Part shown: positions 7,548 to 16,684 of the stretch, piece by piece
Layout: every line of letters starts with the position of its first letter
How positions within the stretch are numbered: the stretch's first letter is position 1
Assembly: GCA_963844655.1 (NCBI GenBank)
Contig: CAWJPA010000003.1
Span: 854,882-918,881 of the forward strand
DNA length: 64,000 nt
From: JASHPR01 sp963844655
Lineage (GTDB): Bacteria > Actinomycetota > Actinomycetes > Streptosporangiales > Streptosporangiaceae
Direction of reading: 5' to 3'
Translations under genes and position numbers: made by a program
The notes under the pieces: generated by a model
What the model saw: the letters and a program-made list of their open reading frames with translations, nothing else
The model's database searches: none
Told to the model about the DNA's origin: nothing

Positions 7548-8513
7548 TTACCTTCCTCTATATTGTACGGCGGTCACGGGCCATCCGTGCCCGCAGTGAT
7601 GCTGATCCGGAAAACAATAACGGAGGGCGTGACATCTGGTCACGCCCTCCGTTAGGTATAGCTTGCCGAAATACTCTGTTATGAAAGAGATCGAGTCGGT
7701 AGGATTGAGGGCAATAGTGCGGAGCCGGGAAAAAATTTGCCGGTATCTTTCTATGTCGGCTGGCCGCTCTAGGTAGATGTTCCCGACCAGTCCCTCGACA
7801 TAGACAATGTCTGACACGAGGGACTGCTCGAAGTTCAGGATGCAGAAGTTGCTGTCCATGGCGGGATGCGCGCCGACGTCGAACGGAATGACCTGGACGG
7901 TGACATTCTCCTGCCCAGCCGATTCGGCAAGCCGCTGCAACTGGGCAGCCATCACCTGCCGCCCGCCCACTAGCCGGCGCAGAACCGCCTCATCCAACAC
8001 CGCGTGGCACTGCTGCTGCCGCCCGCCCTCGCCTTCAGCGAAGTGGGCTTGCCGGTCGAGCCGGGCCTGAATGCGCTGTCGGCGTTCCTGCGGGCTGAGC
8101 TGTGGCGGTTCCCCTGCCCGCAGCATGGCACCGGCATACTCCTCTGTCTGGAGCAGGCCCGGAACCACCCCGGACATGTAGATTTTGATCGACTCCGCTT
8201 CGGCCTCTAGACCTACGTAGGACCCGTAGGGCAGAGCGTAGTGCTGCCACCAACCGCGCTGCTTGCCTTCCCTGGCAAGAGTCATGAGGTTCTCGCGCTC
8301 GGTGGGATCCGTGACTTCGTAGAGGTTGCACAGATCGCGTATGTCCCGTGCGCTGGCACCGCTTTGCCCGGTTTCGATCCGGCTCAGCTTGGTCGGAGAA
8401 AACAGGAGCCGCTCCGTGACCTCTTCGGCGGTCAGCCCACGATCTGTGCGGAGCGTGCGCAGCAGTGCGCCCAGCTCTCGGCGGCGGATGGTAGGGCTAC
8501 CTCCGCGTATCAC
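7548..8513 (-). CDS. Helix-turn-helix regulator with DUF5753 (WhiJ-like), C-terminus probably frameshifted
   Basis: 321 aa as read from GTG 8513, with GAGG six nt upstream. The N-terminal XRE HTH is at residues 5-65 (IRRRELGALLRTLRTDRGLT, LSRIETGQSGASARDIRDL). DUF5753 follows, with the hallmark YMSGVVPGLLQTEEYAGAM and VTVQVIPFDVGAHPAM. Relatives end shortly after NPTDSISFI. Here the frame continues through a perfect 15-bp hairpin at 7619-7653. Dropping one base from the T run at 7669-7671 gives the ending EYSASYT and a TAA at 7652-7654 directly before the hairpin. The last 30 or so residues are therefore probably not native. Confidence 0.85.
   Translation of the reverse strand: MIRGGSPTIRRRELGALLRTLRTDRGLTAEEVTERLLFSPTKLSRIETGQSGASARDIRDLCNLYEVTDPTERENLMTLAREGKQRGWWQHYALPYGSYVGLEAEAESIKIYMSGVVPGLLQTEEYAGAMLRAGEPPQLSPQERRQRIQARLDRQAHFAEGEGGRQQQCHAVLDEAVLRRLVGGRQVMAAQLQRLAESAGQENVTVQVIPFDVGAHPAMDSNFCILNFEQSLVSDIVYVEGLVGNIYLERPADIERYRQIFSRLRTIALNPTDSISFITEYFGKLYLTEGVTRCHALRYCFPDQHHCGHGWPVTAVQYRGR
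7619..7653 (-). terminator. Rho-independent terminator lying inside the HTH reading frame
   Basis: On the minus strand a perfect 15-bp stem (AACGGAGGGCGTGAC and its complement) with a 5-nt loop is followed by TTATTGTTTT. This is a textbook terminator, although the annotated HTH frame reads through it. It argues that the native stop is at 7652 and that the DUF397 gene has its own promoter. Confidence 0.75.
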
Positions 8514-8773
8514 TTTCGCCTCGTATCTCCCACAGAACGCTTGGTGTCCCGGCCGTGTCCTACCGGCACCGAACGACCGTTTCTGACTACAAAACCGCAC
8601 TTGCGATTTTTGCTTGCGCGGCTCACTATCGAAGCAGAGGCGGCGCCAATAATCAAGTGGAAGATCGCGGCGTTTGGCTGAATGGTCGGCCGCAAGCTTC
8701 GCCGCAGAGTGGTGCCCAATACCTCGGGAAGGAGGCCCGCCGTCAGCAGCCTTTGTAGATGAACTACAGCAAA

Positions 8774-8801
8774 CTGGGCCGATGTTTGCCCATCGGCCCA
8801 G
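8774..8801. repeat. Inverted repeat A (arm CTGGGCCGATG)
   Basis: 11-bp perfect stem 8774-8784 / 8791-8801 with a 6-nt loop. On the minus strand it is followed by TTTGCTGTAGTT, so it could be a terminator. The same arm recurs at 9044-9074. Confidence 0.6.
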
Positions 8802-9010
8802 CCTATGCCACCTTCCCAGCCCTGGATGAGAGTAGGGATTTGGTAGACATGCACAACCGTATCACCCTTGCGAGCCATGGCAAGGCCTATCTTGGCGGCG
8901 TTGCCTGGCTGAGCCGGACCTGGTCCGCCGGCGCAAACCTCGGCCGTGCACTGGCGCTCCGTCAGGGGTTGGCTGACGGCGGCCCGCGGGCCCCTCCGCA
9001 GGCGGACGCG

Positions 9011-9034
9011 CTCCGGATCCACGTGGATCCGGAG
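9011..9034. promoter_or_regulatory. 24-bp perfect palindrome
   Basis: Two 10-nt arms, CTCCGGATCC and GGATCCGGAG, flank a central ACGT, making the whole 24 bp self-complementary. The form suits a dimeric regulator operator; no adjacent gene start is close, so its target is unclear. Confidence 0.45.
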
Positions 9035-9043
9035 ACGAGACGA

Positions 9044-9074
9044 GACTGGGCCGATGTGAGGTATCGGCCCAGTC
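9044..9074. repeat. Inverted repeat B (arm GACTGGGCCGAT)
   Basis: 12-bp perfect stem 9044-9055 / 9063-9074 with a 7-nt loop. Ten bases of the arm (CTGGGCCGAT) are identical to those of the hairpin at 8774-8801, 270 bp away. Confidence 0.6.
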
Positions 9075-9214
9075 CCAGCGATCACCCATCTGCCGATGAT
9101 CGTGATGACTCGATGCTAACAACCTGATCGGCACGCGTCACGAGCCGCCGTTGCCGTCTTTCGGCAGCTTGGCGCTCGTTTTGCGTGCCCCGGCGGCCCT
9201 CAGGCCTGCCGCGG

Positions 9215-9240
9215 GCTGCCCGCCGCAACCGGCGGGCAGC
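9215..9240. terminator. GC hairpin upstream of the small membrane protein
   Basis: 11-bp perfect stem (GCTGCCCGCCG and its complement) with loop CAAC. No T tract follows. It lies 100 bp before the small membrane protein gene and could be a leader structure or a terminator. Confidence 0.4.
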
Positions 9241-9339
9241 ATTCCCCGGTGGGGCGTCGGTCATCGCACCTGCTGCAGCGGCCAGGTCTACCCGGGCCGC
9301 CGCGCGCCGGGAAAGCGCGACGATCCATCAGGAACAGCC

Positions 9340-9534
9340 ATGCTCATGCCGAAAACAGCCCCTCAGAGTGTCGAATCGATTCGAACAGCCATAGTGGTGT
9401 TCGCAGTTATTGCCGTTGTCTTCTGGCGCGTGTTGCTCAAACTCGTGCTGATGATTGTGGCGGTGCTGCTCGTTATCCTGCTGACCAGTGGGGTGATCCT
9501 GCTGTTCGATGGCCTTCACCACGCGGCTAGATAA
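9340..9534 (+). CDS. Small membrane protein, 64 aa
   Basis: Start ATG 9340 is chosen because AGGAA lies 6 nt upstream; the longer frame from 9151 runs over the hairpin at 9215. After a short polar N-terminus come about 40 strongly hydrophobic residues (TAIVVFAVIAVVFWRVLLKL, then LMIVAVLLVILLTSGVILLF), enough for two short or one long membrane helix. I do not recognise a family and infer no function. Confidence 0.55.
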   Translation: MLMPKTAPQSVESIRTAIVVFAVIAVVFWRVLLKLVLMIVAVLLVILLTSGVILLFDGLHHAAR

Positions 9535-9654
9535 CCGGCCTGCCGGTCGGTCTGCATATTCGGCGGAACGGATGCCCGGCCGGCAGGGCCAGCCCAGGAT
9601 TCAGGGTCAGCCTGGCGGCAAGCCGACCCTACCGGCCAGGTACTGTCCGGAGGC

Positions 9655-11010
9655 ATGAACGCCGACCAGCTCGCCTCTGCCGTCCGCCAGGCCCTGCCCT
9701 CCGTCCGCGCCGATCTTGAGCGGCTGGTGCGGATCCCCTCGGTGTCGGCGGACCCGGCGGCCGCGCCGCAGGTGCGGGCCAGCGCCGAGGAGTCCGCCGC
9801 GCTGCTGCGCCAGGCCGGGCTGGCCTCGGTCGAGATCCTCAGCGCCGACGGCGGCCAGCCGGCCGTGGTCGGTCACCGGCCCGGGCCGCCCGGCGCCCCG
9901 ACCGTGCTGCTGTACGCGCACCACGACGTGCAGCCCACCGGCAGCCGCGCGGACTGGGACAGCGACCCGTTCGTGCCCACCGAGCGGGACGGGCGCGTGT
10001 TCGGGCGGGGCGTGGCCGACGACAAGGCGGGGATCGGGGTGCACCTGGCCGCGCTGCGGGCGCACGGCGACGAGCTGCCGGTGGGGGTGACGGTGCTGGT
10101 CGAGGGCGAGGAGGAGATCGGCTCGCCCACGCTGGCGCCGTTCCTGGCCACGTACACCGACAAGCTCAGGGCCGACGTCGTGGTGTTCGCCGACGGGGTG
10201 AACTGGACCCTGGACACCCCGTCGCTGACCACCTCGCTGCGCGGCGGCGCCAGCGTCACCGTGGAGGTCAGGACGCTGCACCACGGCATTCACAGCGGCC
10301 TGTACGGCGGCCCGATCCCGGACGCGCTGACCGCGCTGTGCCGGCTGCTGGCCACCCTGCACGACGAGCGCGGCGACGTGGCCGTGCCCGGCCTGGTCCG
10401 CGGCACCGCGGACCCGCTCGACCTGACCGAGGAGCAGCTCAGGGCCGACGCTGGCGTGGTCGACGGGGTCAAGCTGATCGGCACCGGCGGGCTCACCGAG
10501 CGGCTCTGGGTGCGTCCGTCGCTCACGATCACCGGCATCGACGCTCCGTCGGTGGCCGAGTCGGCCAACGTGCTGACCCCCTCGGCCCGGGCGCGGCTCA
10601 GCCTGCGGATCGCGCCGGGCGACGACGCGGCCAAGGCCCAGGCCGCGCTCGTGTCCCACCTGCAGGCAAACGCGCCGTGGGGCGTCCAGGTGACGGTCGA
10701 GCCGGGCTTCACGGCCGCCCCGTACACCGCGCCGCCCGGCGGCCCGGCCTCCCGGGCCATGCACGCGGCCCTGGCCGAGGCCTGGGGCGCGCCCGCCGTG
10801 GACATGGGCGTGGGCGGGTCGATCCCGTTCGTCACCGCCTACGCCGAGATCTTCGGTGACGCCGAGATCCTCATCACCGGCGTCGAGGACCCGGACACGC
10901 GGGCACACGGCGCGAACGAGAGCCTGCACCTGGCCATGTTCGAGCGCGCCTGCGTCGCCGAGACCCTCCTGCTGCACCGCCTCGCCGGGCGCAGCGGCGA
11001 GCCTGCCTGA
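9655..11010 (+). CDS. M20 family dipeptidase (CNDP/DapE-like)
   Basis: 451 aa metallopeptidase with a lid domain insertion. Metal-binding motifs in order: YAHHDVQPTG (first His and the catalytic Asp), FGRGVADDKAG (bridging Asp), VEGEEEIGSP (general-base Glu and metal Glu), and the C-terminal TRAHGANESLHL (His ligand). The dimerisation lid follows near SLRGGASVTVEVRTLHHG. It hydrolyses dipeptides or N-acyl amino acids in the cytoplasm; the substrate is not determined by sequence. GGAGG lies directly before the ATG. It stands alone, between the small membrane protein and the Wadjet locus. Confidence 0.92.
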   Translation: MNADQLASAVRQALPSVRADLERLVRIPSVSADPAAAPQVRASAEESAALLRQAGLASVEILSADGGQPAVVGHRPGPPGAPTVLLYAHHDVQPTGSRADWDSDPFVPTERDGRVFGRGVADDKAGIGVHLAALRAHGDELPVGVTVLVEGEEEIGSPTLAPFLATYTDKLRADVVVFADGVNWTLDTPSLTTSLRGGASVTVEVRTLHHGIHSGLYGGPIPDALTALCRLLATLHDERGDVAVPGLVRGTADPLDLTEEQLRADAGVVDGVKLIGTGGLTERLWVRPSLTITGIDAPSVAESANVLTPSARARLSLRIAPGDDAAKAQAALVSHLQANAPWGVQVTVEPGFTAAPYTAPPGGPASRAMHAALAEAWGAPAVDMGVGGSIPFVTAYAEIFGDAEILITGVEDPDTRAHGANESLHLAMFERACVAETLLLHRLAGRSGEPA

Positions 11011-11087
11011 AATGTCACACCCGATCTCTAGCATGTCGGCGAGAGCTCTTCTTGCCGCGGCGTGCGGCAGAACCCGGGCAGGAGACT

Positions 11088-12575
11088 GTGAATTTCGACG
11101 AGATTGGCTGGCTGCAGAAGCACAGTCCGGCGTGGCGATTGCTGTGCGCCGATAACGCACCGTTGATCCTGGGCTTCCTTGAGAAGATCTTCGTCGAGAA
11201 GAACGTCCGTTCGATATCCCGCACAGATCTAGCCAGCCACCTCGACGACGAGCTTTACGCCCTGCGTGAACGGCTCGGCGAGGCGGTGTTCCCCAGGTCG
11301 GCGACCGCATACCTGGATGACTGGGCCGGACCGGACGTCGGCTGGCTCCGCAAGTACTATCCCGAGGACTCTGACGAGCCGCATTTCGATGCGACGCCCG
11401 CCGTTGAAAGGGCGCTGTCCTGGGTCAGGAGCTTGCGTGCGCGGTCTTTCGTCGGTACTGAATCACGCCTGGCCACGATCTTCATCCTGCTCCGTCAGAT
11501 GGTCCTGGGAGCCGAGGCTGACCCAGAGATAAGGCTGGCTGAGCTGCGCCGGCGTCGCCAGGAGCTGGACGAGGAGATCGCCCGGGTGCAGGCCGGCGAC
11601 GTTGAGCTGCTCGACGCGTCAGCCCAGCGCGACCGGTACCAGCAGTTCTCGGCCACCGCGCGTGAGCTGCTCGCGGATTTCCGCGAGGTGGAGGAGAACT
11701 TCAGAACCCTGGACCGCAAGCTGCGGGAGCGGATCGCGGGGTGGCAGGGGTCTAAGGGCGAACTGCTCGACGATGTCCTCGGCAGCCGGGAAACCATTGC
11801 GGATTCCGATCAAGGCAAGAGCTTCCAGGCTTTCTACGATTTCCTGCTGTCCCAGTCGAGGCAGGAGGAGCTGAGCGACCTCATCGAGCAGGTTCAGGCG
11901 CTAGAGGCCATTGGTGACGCCGACCCGCAACTGCGGCACATTCACTACGACTGGCTGGATGCCGGAGAACGTACTCAGGCCACGGTGCGCCTGCTCTCGG
12001 AGCAACTGCGCCGTTTTCTCGATGATCAGGTGTGGTTCGAGAATCGCCGCGTGATCGACATCCTCCGGTCCATCGAATCCAACGCTCTTAGGTTGCGCGA
12101 AACGCGCCACGTCGTCCTCACCACCGAGATCGACGCCGCCTCTCCCTCGATCAGCCTGCCCATGGAACGCCCGCTGTACGCCCCGCTGACGAAGGCGCTC
12201 ATCGACAGCAACTCGGTCGAGCCGGGGCAGGACGGGTTCGACGCAGCAACGCTTTTCGAGCAGGTCTATGTCGACGCGGCCCGGCTGTCGGACGGCGTGC
12301 GGCGATCCCTGCGCCAGCGCTCACAGGTGGGCCTGGTTGAGCTGCTTCGCGAGCAGCCGCTGGAGCAGGGCCTCGCAGAGCTGGTGACCTACATGTCGCT
12401 GAGCGACACCACGTTCTGCGTGGTCTTCGACGAGACATCCAGAGAGCAAGCGAGCTGGCACGACCCGGACGGCCGGATCAGAACCGCCACACTGCCGCGG
12501 GTTACCTTCGCGCGGACTGTCGGGCAGCCGGCGGCTGCGCAAGAGAGCAGCCGCCCGAACGGAGCCCGATCATGA
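11088..12575 (+). CDS. jetA: Wadjet defence protein JetA (DUF3375; MukF/kleisin-like)
   Basis: 495 aa from GTG 11088, preceded by AGGAG; relatives start in the same way (here VNFDEIGWLQKHSPAWRLL). DUF3375 features include VFPRSATAYLDDWAGPDVGWLRKYY, a coiled-coil middle (about residues 150-240), and the C-terminal TYMSLSDTTFCVVFDE region. In Wadjet systems JetA is the kleisin subunit of a condensin-like complex that extrudes DNA loops and senses small circular plasmids. First gene of jetABCD; its stop overlaps jetB by ATGA. Confidence 0.93.
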   Translation: MNFDEIGWLQKHSPAWRLLCADNAPLILGFLEKIFVEKNVRSISRTDLASHLDDELYALRERLGEAVFPRSATAYLDDWAGPDVGWLRKYYPEDSDEPHFDATPAVERALSWVRSLRARSFVGTESRLATIFILLRQMVLGAEADPEIRLAELRRRRQELDEEIARVQAGDVELLDASAQRDRYQQFSATARELLADFREVEENFRTLDRKLRERIAGWQGSKGELLDDVLGSRETIADSDQGKSFQAFYDFLLSQSRQEELSDLIEQVQALEAIGDADPQLRHIHYDWLDAGERTQATVRLLSEQLRRFLDDQVWFENRRVIDILRSIESNALRLRETRHVVLTTEIDAASPSISLPMERPLYAPLTKALIDSNSVEPGQDGFDAATLFEQVYVDAARLSDGVRRSLRQRSQVGLVELLREQPLEQGLAELVTYMSLSDTTFCVVFDETSREQASWHDPDGRIRTATLPRVTFARTVGQPAAAQESSRPNGARS

Positions 12576-13249
12576 GCCCAGCCGCCACGGCCACCGGCAC
12601 GGGAGAACCTGACCTCTCGCTGGTAGCGACCCAGCTGATGAAGGGTGCGGTTTACCGGGATTCCCACGAGAAGGCGTGGCGCCAGCTTCTCCAGCTGCAA
12701 GCGCAGGTGCGGGACTATGTCGCCGTGATAGGCCTCACGGTCATCATCGACGAGGCCGAAGGCTACGCGTTCCTGCGTTCCCGGCCGGATGATGAAGACG
12801 CCGATCCAGACCGGCCCCCGCTTCCGCGGCTGATTCCGCGCCGTGCCCTGTCCTTTCACGTGAGCCTGCTCCTGGCCTTGCTGAGGAAGAAACTCGTCGA
12901 GTTCGACGCCAGCAACAGCGATACCCGGCTGATGGTAACCCGAGAGCAGATCGTCGACATGGTCCGGGTGTTCCTGCCCGCCAGCAGCAACGAGGCGCGG
13001 CTGATCGATCAGATCGATGCCTACATCGGCAAGGTGGTCGATCTGGGGTTCCTGCGGCAGGTGAAGAACTCGGAGTCCGTGTTCGAGGTACGGCGGATCC
13101 TGAAGGCGTTCGTGGACGGCCAGTGGCTCGCCGACTTCGACCGGCGGCTCGCTGAGTACGCGGCTCTCCTCACCGGGGACAACGGCAGCACCCGCAGCGA
13201 CACCGAGGCCATGACCGTGACGGCATCAGACGGGGAGGCAGACGAGTGA
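12572..13249 (+). CDS. jetB: Wadjet defence protein JetB (DUF4194; MukE-like)
   Basis: 225 aa, typical length. DUF4194 signatures: QLMKGAVYRDSHEKAWRQLL near the start, YVAVIGLTVIIDEAEGYAFL, PRRALSFHVSLLLALLRKKL, and the winged-helix C-terminus with VVDLGFLRQVKNSESVFEVR. In the complex it is the KITE subunit that binds JetA and JetC. ATGA overlap with jetA and GTGA overlap with jetC show tight translational coupling. Confidence 0.93.
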   Translation: MSPAATATGTGEPDLSLVATQLMKGAVYRDSHEKAWRQLLQLQAQVRDYVAVIGLTVIIDEAEGYAFLRSRPDDEDADPDRPPLPRLIPRRALSFHVSLLLALLRKKLVEFDASNSDTRLMVTREQIVDMVRVFLPASSNEARLIDQIDAYIGKVVDLGFLRQVKNSESVFEVRRILKAFVDGQWLADFDRRLAEYAALLTGDNGSTRSDTEAMTVTASDGEADE

Positions 13250-16200
13250 CCAGTGGCCTGCTTAGCGCGGCTGAACCTGACGCCGAGCCGGACAATCGCA
13301 GCGGTTTCCGCCTCAGCCGCCTGGAGCTCCGCAACTGGGGCACCTTCAACGAGCGAGTATGGAGCCTGGAGACAGGCTGCAGCAATAGCCTGCTGACCGG
13401 CGACATCGGCTCAGGAAAATCAACGATCGTTGATGCCGTCACCACGCTGCTGCTGCCGGCGAACCGGATTTCCTACAACAAGGCCGCCGGCGCAGAAACC
13501 AGGGAGCGCAGCCTCCGTTCCTATGTCCTGGGCTACTACAAGTCTGAGCGGAGCGAGATCACCGGAATCTCGCGCCCGGCGGCGCTCCGTGACACCAGCT
13601 CCTACTCGGTGGTCCTGGGCGTCTTCGCTAACCTCGGCTACGGGACGACGGTCACCCTGGCTCAGGTTTTCTGGATGCGGGACGTCGGCGCCGGGCAGCC
13701 GGACAGGTTCTACGTGACCGCGGACCGCGCGATGTCGGTCGTTGAGGATTTCTCCGGCTTCGGCACCGACATCATGACCCTCAAGAAGAGGCTGCGGGCG
13801 TCAGGAGCCCGTGTCCATGACCATTTCCCGGAGTACGGTAAGGACTTCCGGCGTCGTCTCGGCATCGAGTCCGAACAGGCCATGGAGCTGTTCCACCAGA
13901 CCGTATCGATGAAGTCCGTGGGCAACCTCACCGACTTCGTCCGCGACCACATGCTGGAGCCCTTCGACGCCGCGTCCTGGACCCAGCGCATCGTGACGCA
14001 TTTTGAGGACCTTACCGAGGCCCACAAGGCGGTTCAGCGCGCCCAGGCTCAGCTCACCCTGCTCGAGCCGCTGCTGGCCGACTGTGATGCGCACGACAAG
14101 CTCACTACGGAGATCCAGGCGCTGGCCGGGCAGCGCTCGGCGCTCAGGTACTTCTTCGCCGAACGCAAGGCCGGCCTGCTCTGCCGGCAGATTGGCGACC
14201 TGGAGGCCGAACGAACCCGGCAGCAGGCGAAGCTGGCGGTGGCTAAGGCCTCGTTGCGGCGGCTACGGGACGCCGAGACCGGCCTGACCGTGGAACTGGC
14301 CGGTCACGGCGGAAACCGGCTCGTCGAGATCGACCGCCAGATCACCGACGACACCGCCGCCTGCGAGACACGGATGGGAAAGTTCGAGCGGTTCGGCAGC
14401 CTGCTGGCCGAGGCCGGGATGGACCCGGTGGAGACGGCGGAGCAGTTCGCCGCACGCCGGCAGGAGATCACCGAGGCGCGGGCTGCGGCCCGGCAGGCCC
14501 AGGCTGAATCGCAGAACCGGCTGATGGAGATTGGGGGCGAGGCAAAGACCCTGAACGAGCAGGCCGACGAGGTCAACGCCGAGCTGCGCAGCCTGCAATC
14601 GCGCAAGAACAACATCCCGACGCGCAATCTGGAACTGCGCCAGCTGCTGTGCACGGAGCTCGGCCTCGCCGAAGCGGAGCTGCCGTTCGCGGGTGAGCTG
14701 ATCCAGGTCCGGCCCGGCGAGTCCGACTGGGAGGGCGCCGCCGAGCGGCTGCTGCACAGCTTCGCCCTGTCTGTCCTGGTCCCGGACGGCCATTACCTGG
14801 CCGTGTCGGACTGGATCAACAGCCATCACCTGAGCGGGCGGGTCGTGTACTACCGGGTGCTCGCCGATGTGGCCTCCGCGCGGGCCCCGGCTTCTCCGCC
14901 AGCCAGCGGCTCCCTGTTCGCGAAGCTGGAGATCAAGGACACCAGGTTCTATTCCTGGCTGGAGCGTGAGCTGTCCAGCCGGGCGGCCTACCAGTGCGTC
15001 GAGAACATGACCGAGTTCCGGCGGACGCCCAGGGCCATCACCAAGGCCGGCCAGATCAAGGCATCGGGCGGCCGGCACGAGAAGGACGACCGGAGGCGCA
15101 TCGACGACCGAAGTCATTACGTACTGGGCTGGACCAACGAACGGAAGATCAGTGCCTTGCTGCGGCGGGCCGCCAAGATACAGGACCAGCAGAACGCACT
15201 CGCGGTGTCGCAGCAAGTGCTCAAGGACGAGCTGAATCAGGCGATCGACCGCGGTCAGGTGCTGGCCGGCCTGGACGAAACTCGCGAGTTCGCCGAGATC
15301 GACTGGCAGTCGCTGGTCAACCGCGTAGAGGACCTCAAGGCGGAGAAACGCGAGCTCGAGGAGGCCTCCACCGAGTTGGAGCAGCTGAACCGCAGGCTGG
15401 AGTCGGTCAAGCAGGAGATCACCACGGCCGAAGACGAGCGGGGCACGGTTAACAAGAGGATCGGGAGCCTCGGCAACGAGATCGAGACAGCGCGCCGTGA
15501 CCTGGGCGAGGCACGGCAGGCGCTCGCCGAGCCGGATTGCGAACCGGCCCGCGGGCGCTTCCCGGCCATCACCGAACGGATGGCCGCGCCGCCGCTCGGG
15601 AACATCGCGCTGACCAGGCCCTCCGACTGTGATCGCGCGGAAGCCACGGCCCGGGAGGAAATCATCCGGCTGAGCGACGTCCGAGCGGCCCGGCAGTCCA
15701 GGCTCGGGAACAAGATCGTCTCCCAGATGGGCGAGTTCCGGAAGCAGTACCAGGTGGAGACCAAGGAGTTCGATGACTCGCTGCTATCCGTCGGCAGCTA
15801 CCGGGAGCTGCACAAGCGCCTGGTCGAGGATGACCTGCCCCGGTTCCAGGAGCAGTTCAAGACCTACCTGAACACCAACACCATTCGCGACATCGCCAAC
15901 TTCCACTCCCAGCTCAACCGGCAGAGCGATCTGATCAAGGCCCGCATCGACACCATCAACAAGTCGCTGTTCGCCGTCGACTACAACCACAGTCCCGATC
16001 GCTACATCCGCCTTGAGCCACAGCCCACACCGAATACTGACATCCGCGACTTCCGGACTGAGCTGCGCGCGTGCACCGACGACTCAGTGTCGGGCGATGT
16101 CTCCGACCAGTACTCCGAGCAGAAGTTTCTCCAGGTCAGCCGCCTCATCGAGCGGTTCAAGGGTCGCGAAGGGCAAACCGAGGCGGACAAGCTGTGGACC

Positions 16201-16683
16201 AGGCGGGTCACTGACGTGCGGAACTGGTTCATCTTCTCCGCCTCGGAGCGGTACCGCGAAGGCAACGGGGAGTATGAGAACTACACCGACTCGGGCGGCA
16301 AGTCCGGGGGACAGAAGGAGAAGCTGGCCTACACGATCTTGGCCGCATCGCTCGCCTACCAGTTCAAGCTGGACTGGAACGCGGCACGTTCCAAGACGTT
16401 CCGGTTCGTCGTCATCGACGAGGCGTTCGGGCGAGGATCGGACGAGTCCACCCGGTTCGCTCTCGAGCTGTTCCGTCGGCTCGGCCTGCAACTGCTGATC
16501 GTCACCCCGCTGCAGAAGATCCATGTGATTGAGCCGTACGTTTCCGCGGTCGGGTATGTCGACAACCCCACGCAGCAGGACTCCCGCTTGCAGACCCTCA
16601 CCATCGAGGAGTACCGGGCACGGCGGATCGAGCATGCTCTTGGCCAGCAGAAGCAGGCCGCCCTGGCTGTGGCCGGGAGCTGA
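13246..16683 (+). CDS. jetC: Wadjet SMC-like ATPase JetC (MukB-like)
   Basis: 1145 aa. The N-terminal ATPase half has Walker A LTGDIGSGKST (about residues 50-60). Long coiled coils (about 240-480 and 630-900) flank a hinge-like middle (about 485-600). The C-terminal half has the ABC signature SGGKSGGQKEKLAY (about 1014) and Walker B FRFVVIDEAFGRGSDES (about 1055). It powers loop extrusion along DNA. All key motifs are intact. Start GTG 13246 overlaps the jetB stop by 4 nt. Confidence 0.95.
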   Translation: MTSGLLSAAEPDAEPDNRSGFRLSRLELRNWGTFNERVWSLETGCSNSLLTGDIGSGKSTIVDAVTTLLLPANRISYNKAAGAETRERSLRSYVLGYYKSERSEITGISRPAALRDTSSYSVVLGVFANLGYGTTVTLAQVFWMRDVGAGQPDRFYVTADRAMSVVEDFSGFGTDIMTLKKRLRASGARVHDHFPEYGKDFRRRLGIESEQAMELFHQTVSMKSVGNLTDFVRDHMLEPFDAASWTQRIVTHFEDLTEAHKAVQRAQAQLTLLEPLLADCDAHDKLTTEIQALAGQRSALRYFFAERKAGLLCRQIGDLEAERTRQQAKLAVAKASLRRLRDAETGLTVELAGHGGNRLVEIDRQITDDTAACETRMGKFERFGSLLAEAGMDPVETAEQFAARRQEITEARAAARQAQAESQNRLMEIGGEAKTLNEQADEVNAELRSLQSRKNNIPTRNLELRQLLCTELGLAEAELPFAGELIQVRPGESDWEGAAERLLHSFALSVLVPDGHYLAVSDWINSHHLSGRVVYYRVLADVASARAPASPPASGSLFAKLEIKDTRFYSWLERELSSRAAYQCVENMTEFRRTPRAITKAGQIKASGGRHEKDDRRRIDDRSHYVLGWTNERKISALLRRAAKIQDQQNALAVSQQVLKDELNQAIDRGQVLAGLDETREFAEIDWQSLVNRVEDLKAEKRELEEASTELEQLNRRLESVKQEITTAEDERGTVNKRIGSLGNEIETARRDLGEARQALAEPDCEPARGRFPAITERMAAPPLGNIALTRPSDCDRAEATAREEIIRLSDVRAARQSRLGNKIVSQMGEFRKQYQVETKEFDDSLLSVGSYRELHKRLVEDDLPRFQEQFKTYLNTNTIRDIANFHSQLNRQSDLIKARIDTINKSLFAVDYNHSPDRYIRLEPQPTPNTDIRDFRTELRACTDDSVSGDVSDQYSEQKFLQVSRLIERFKGREGQTEADKLWTRRVTDVRNWFIFSASERYREGNGEYENYTDSGGKSGGQKEKLAYTILAASLAYQFKLDWNAARSKTFRFVVIDEAFGRGSDESTRFALELFRRLGLQLLIVTPLQKIHVIEPYVSAVGYVDNPTQQDSRLQTLTIEEYRARRIEHALGQQKQAALAVAGS

Positions 16684-16684
16684 G

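Larger units (their letters stand above)
8514..9339. other. Hairpin-rich non-coding region
   Basis: About 825 bp between the HTH start and the small membrane protein. ORFs of up to 190 codons cross it on both strands, but they run through hairpins and lack recognisable domains. Four strong dyads lie here: 8774-8801, 9011-9034, 9044-9074 and 9215-9240. The HTH promoter must lie near 8520-8620. Confidence 0.5.

Noticed and set aside
8510..9085. 191-codon minus-strand ORF upstream of the HTH gene
   Set aside because: It passes through two hairpins, lacks a recognisable domain, and overlaps the regulator promoter.
11052..11087. Upstream start of jetA adding 12 residues
   Set aside because: GTG 11088 has a good ribosome-binding site and matches the usual JetA N-terminus.
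9607..11310. 567-codon ORF antisense to the dipeptidase
   Set aside because: Arg/Gly-rich composition typical of antisense frames in high-GC DNA; the sense gene has clear catalytic motifs.
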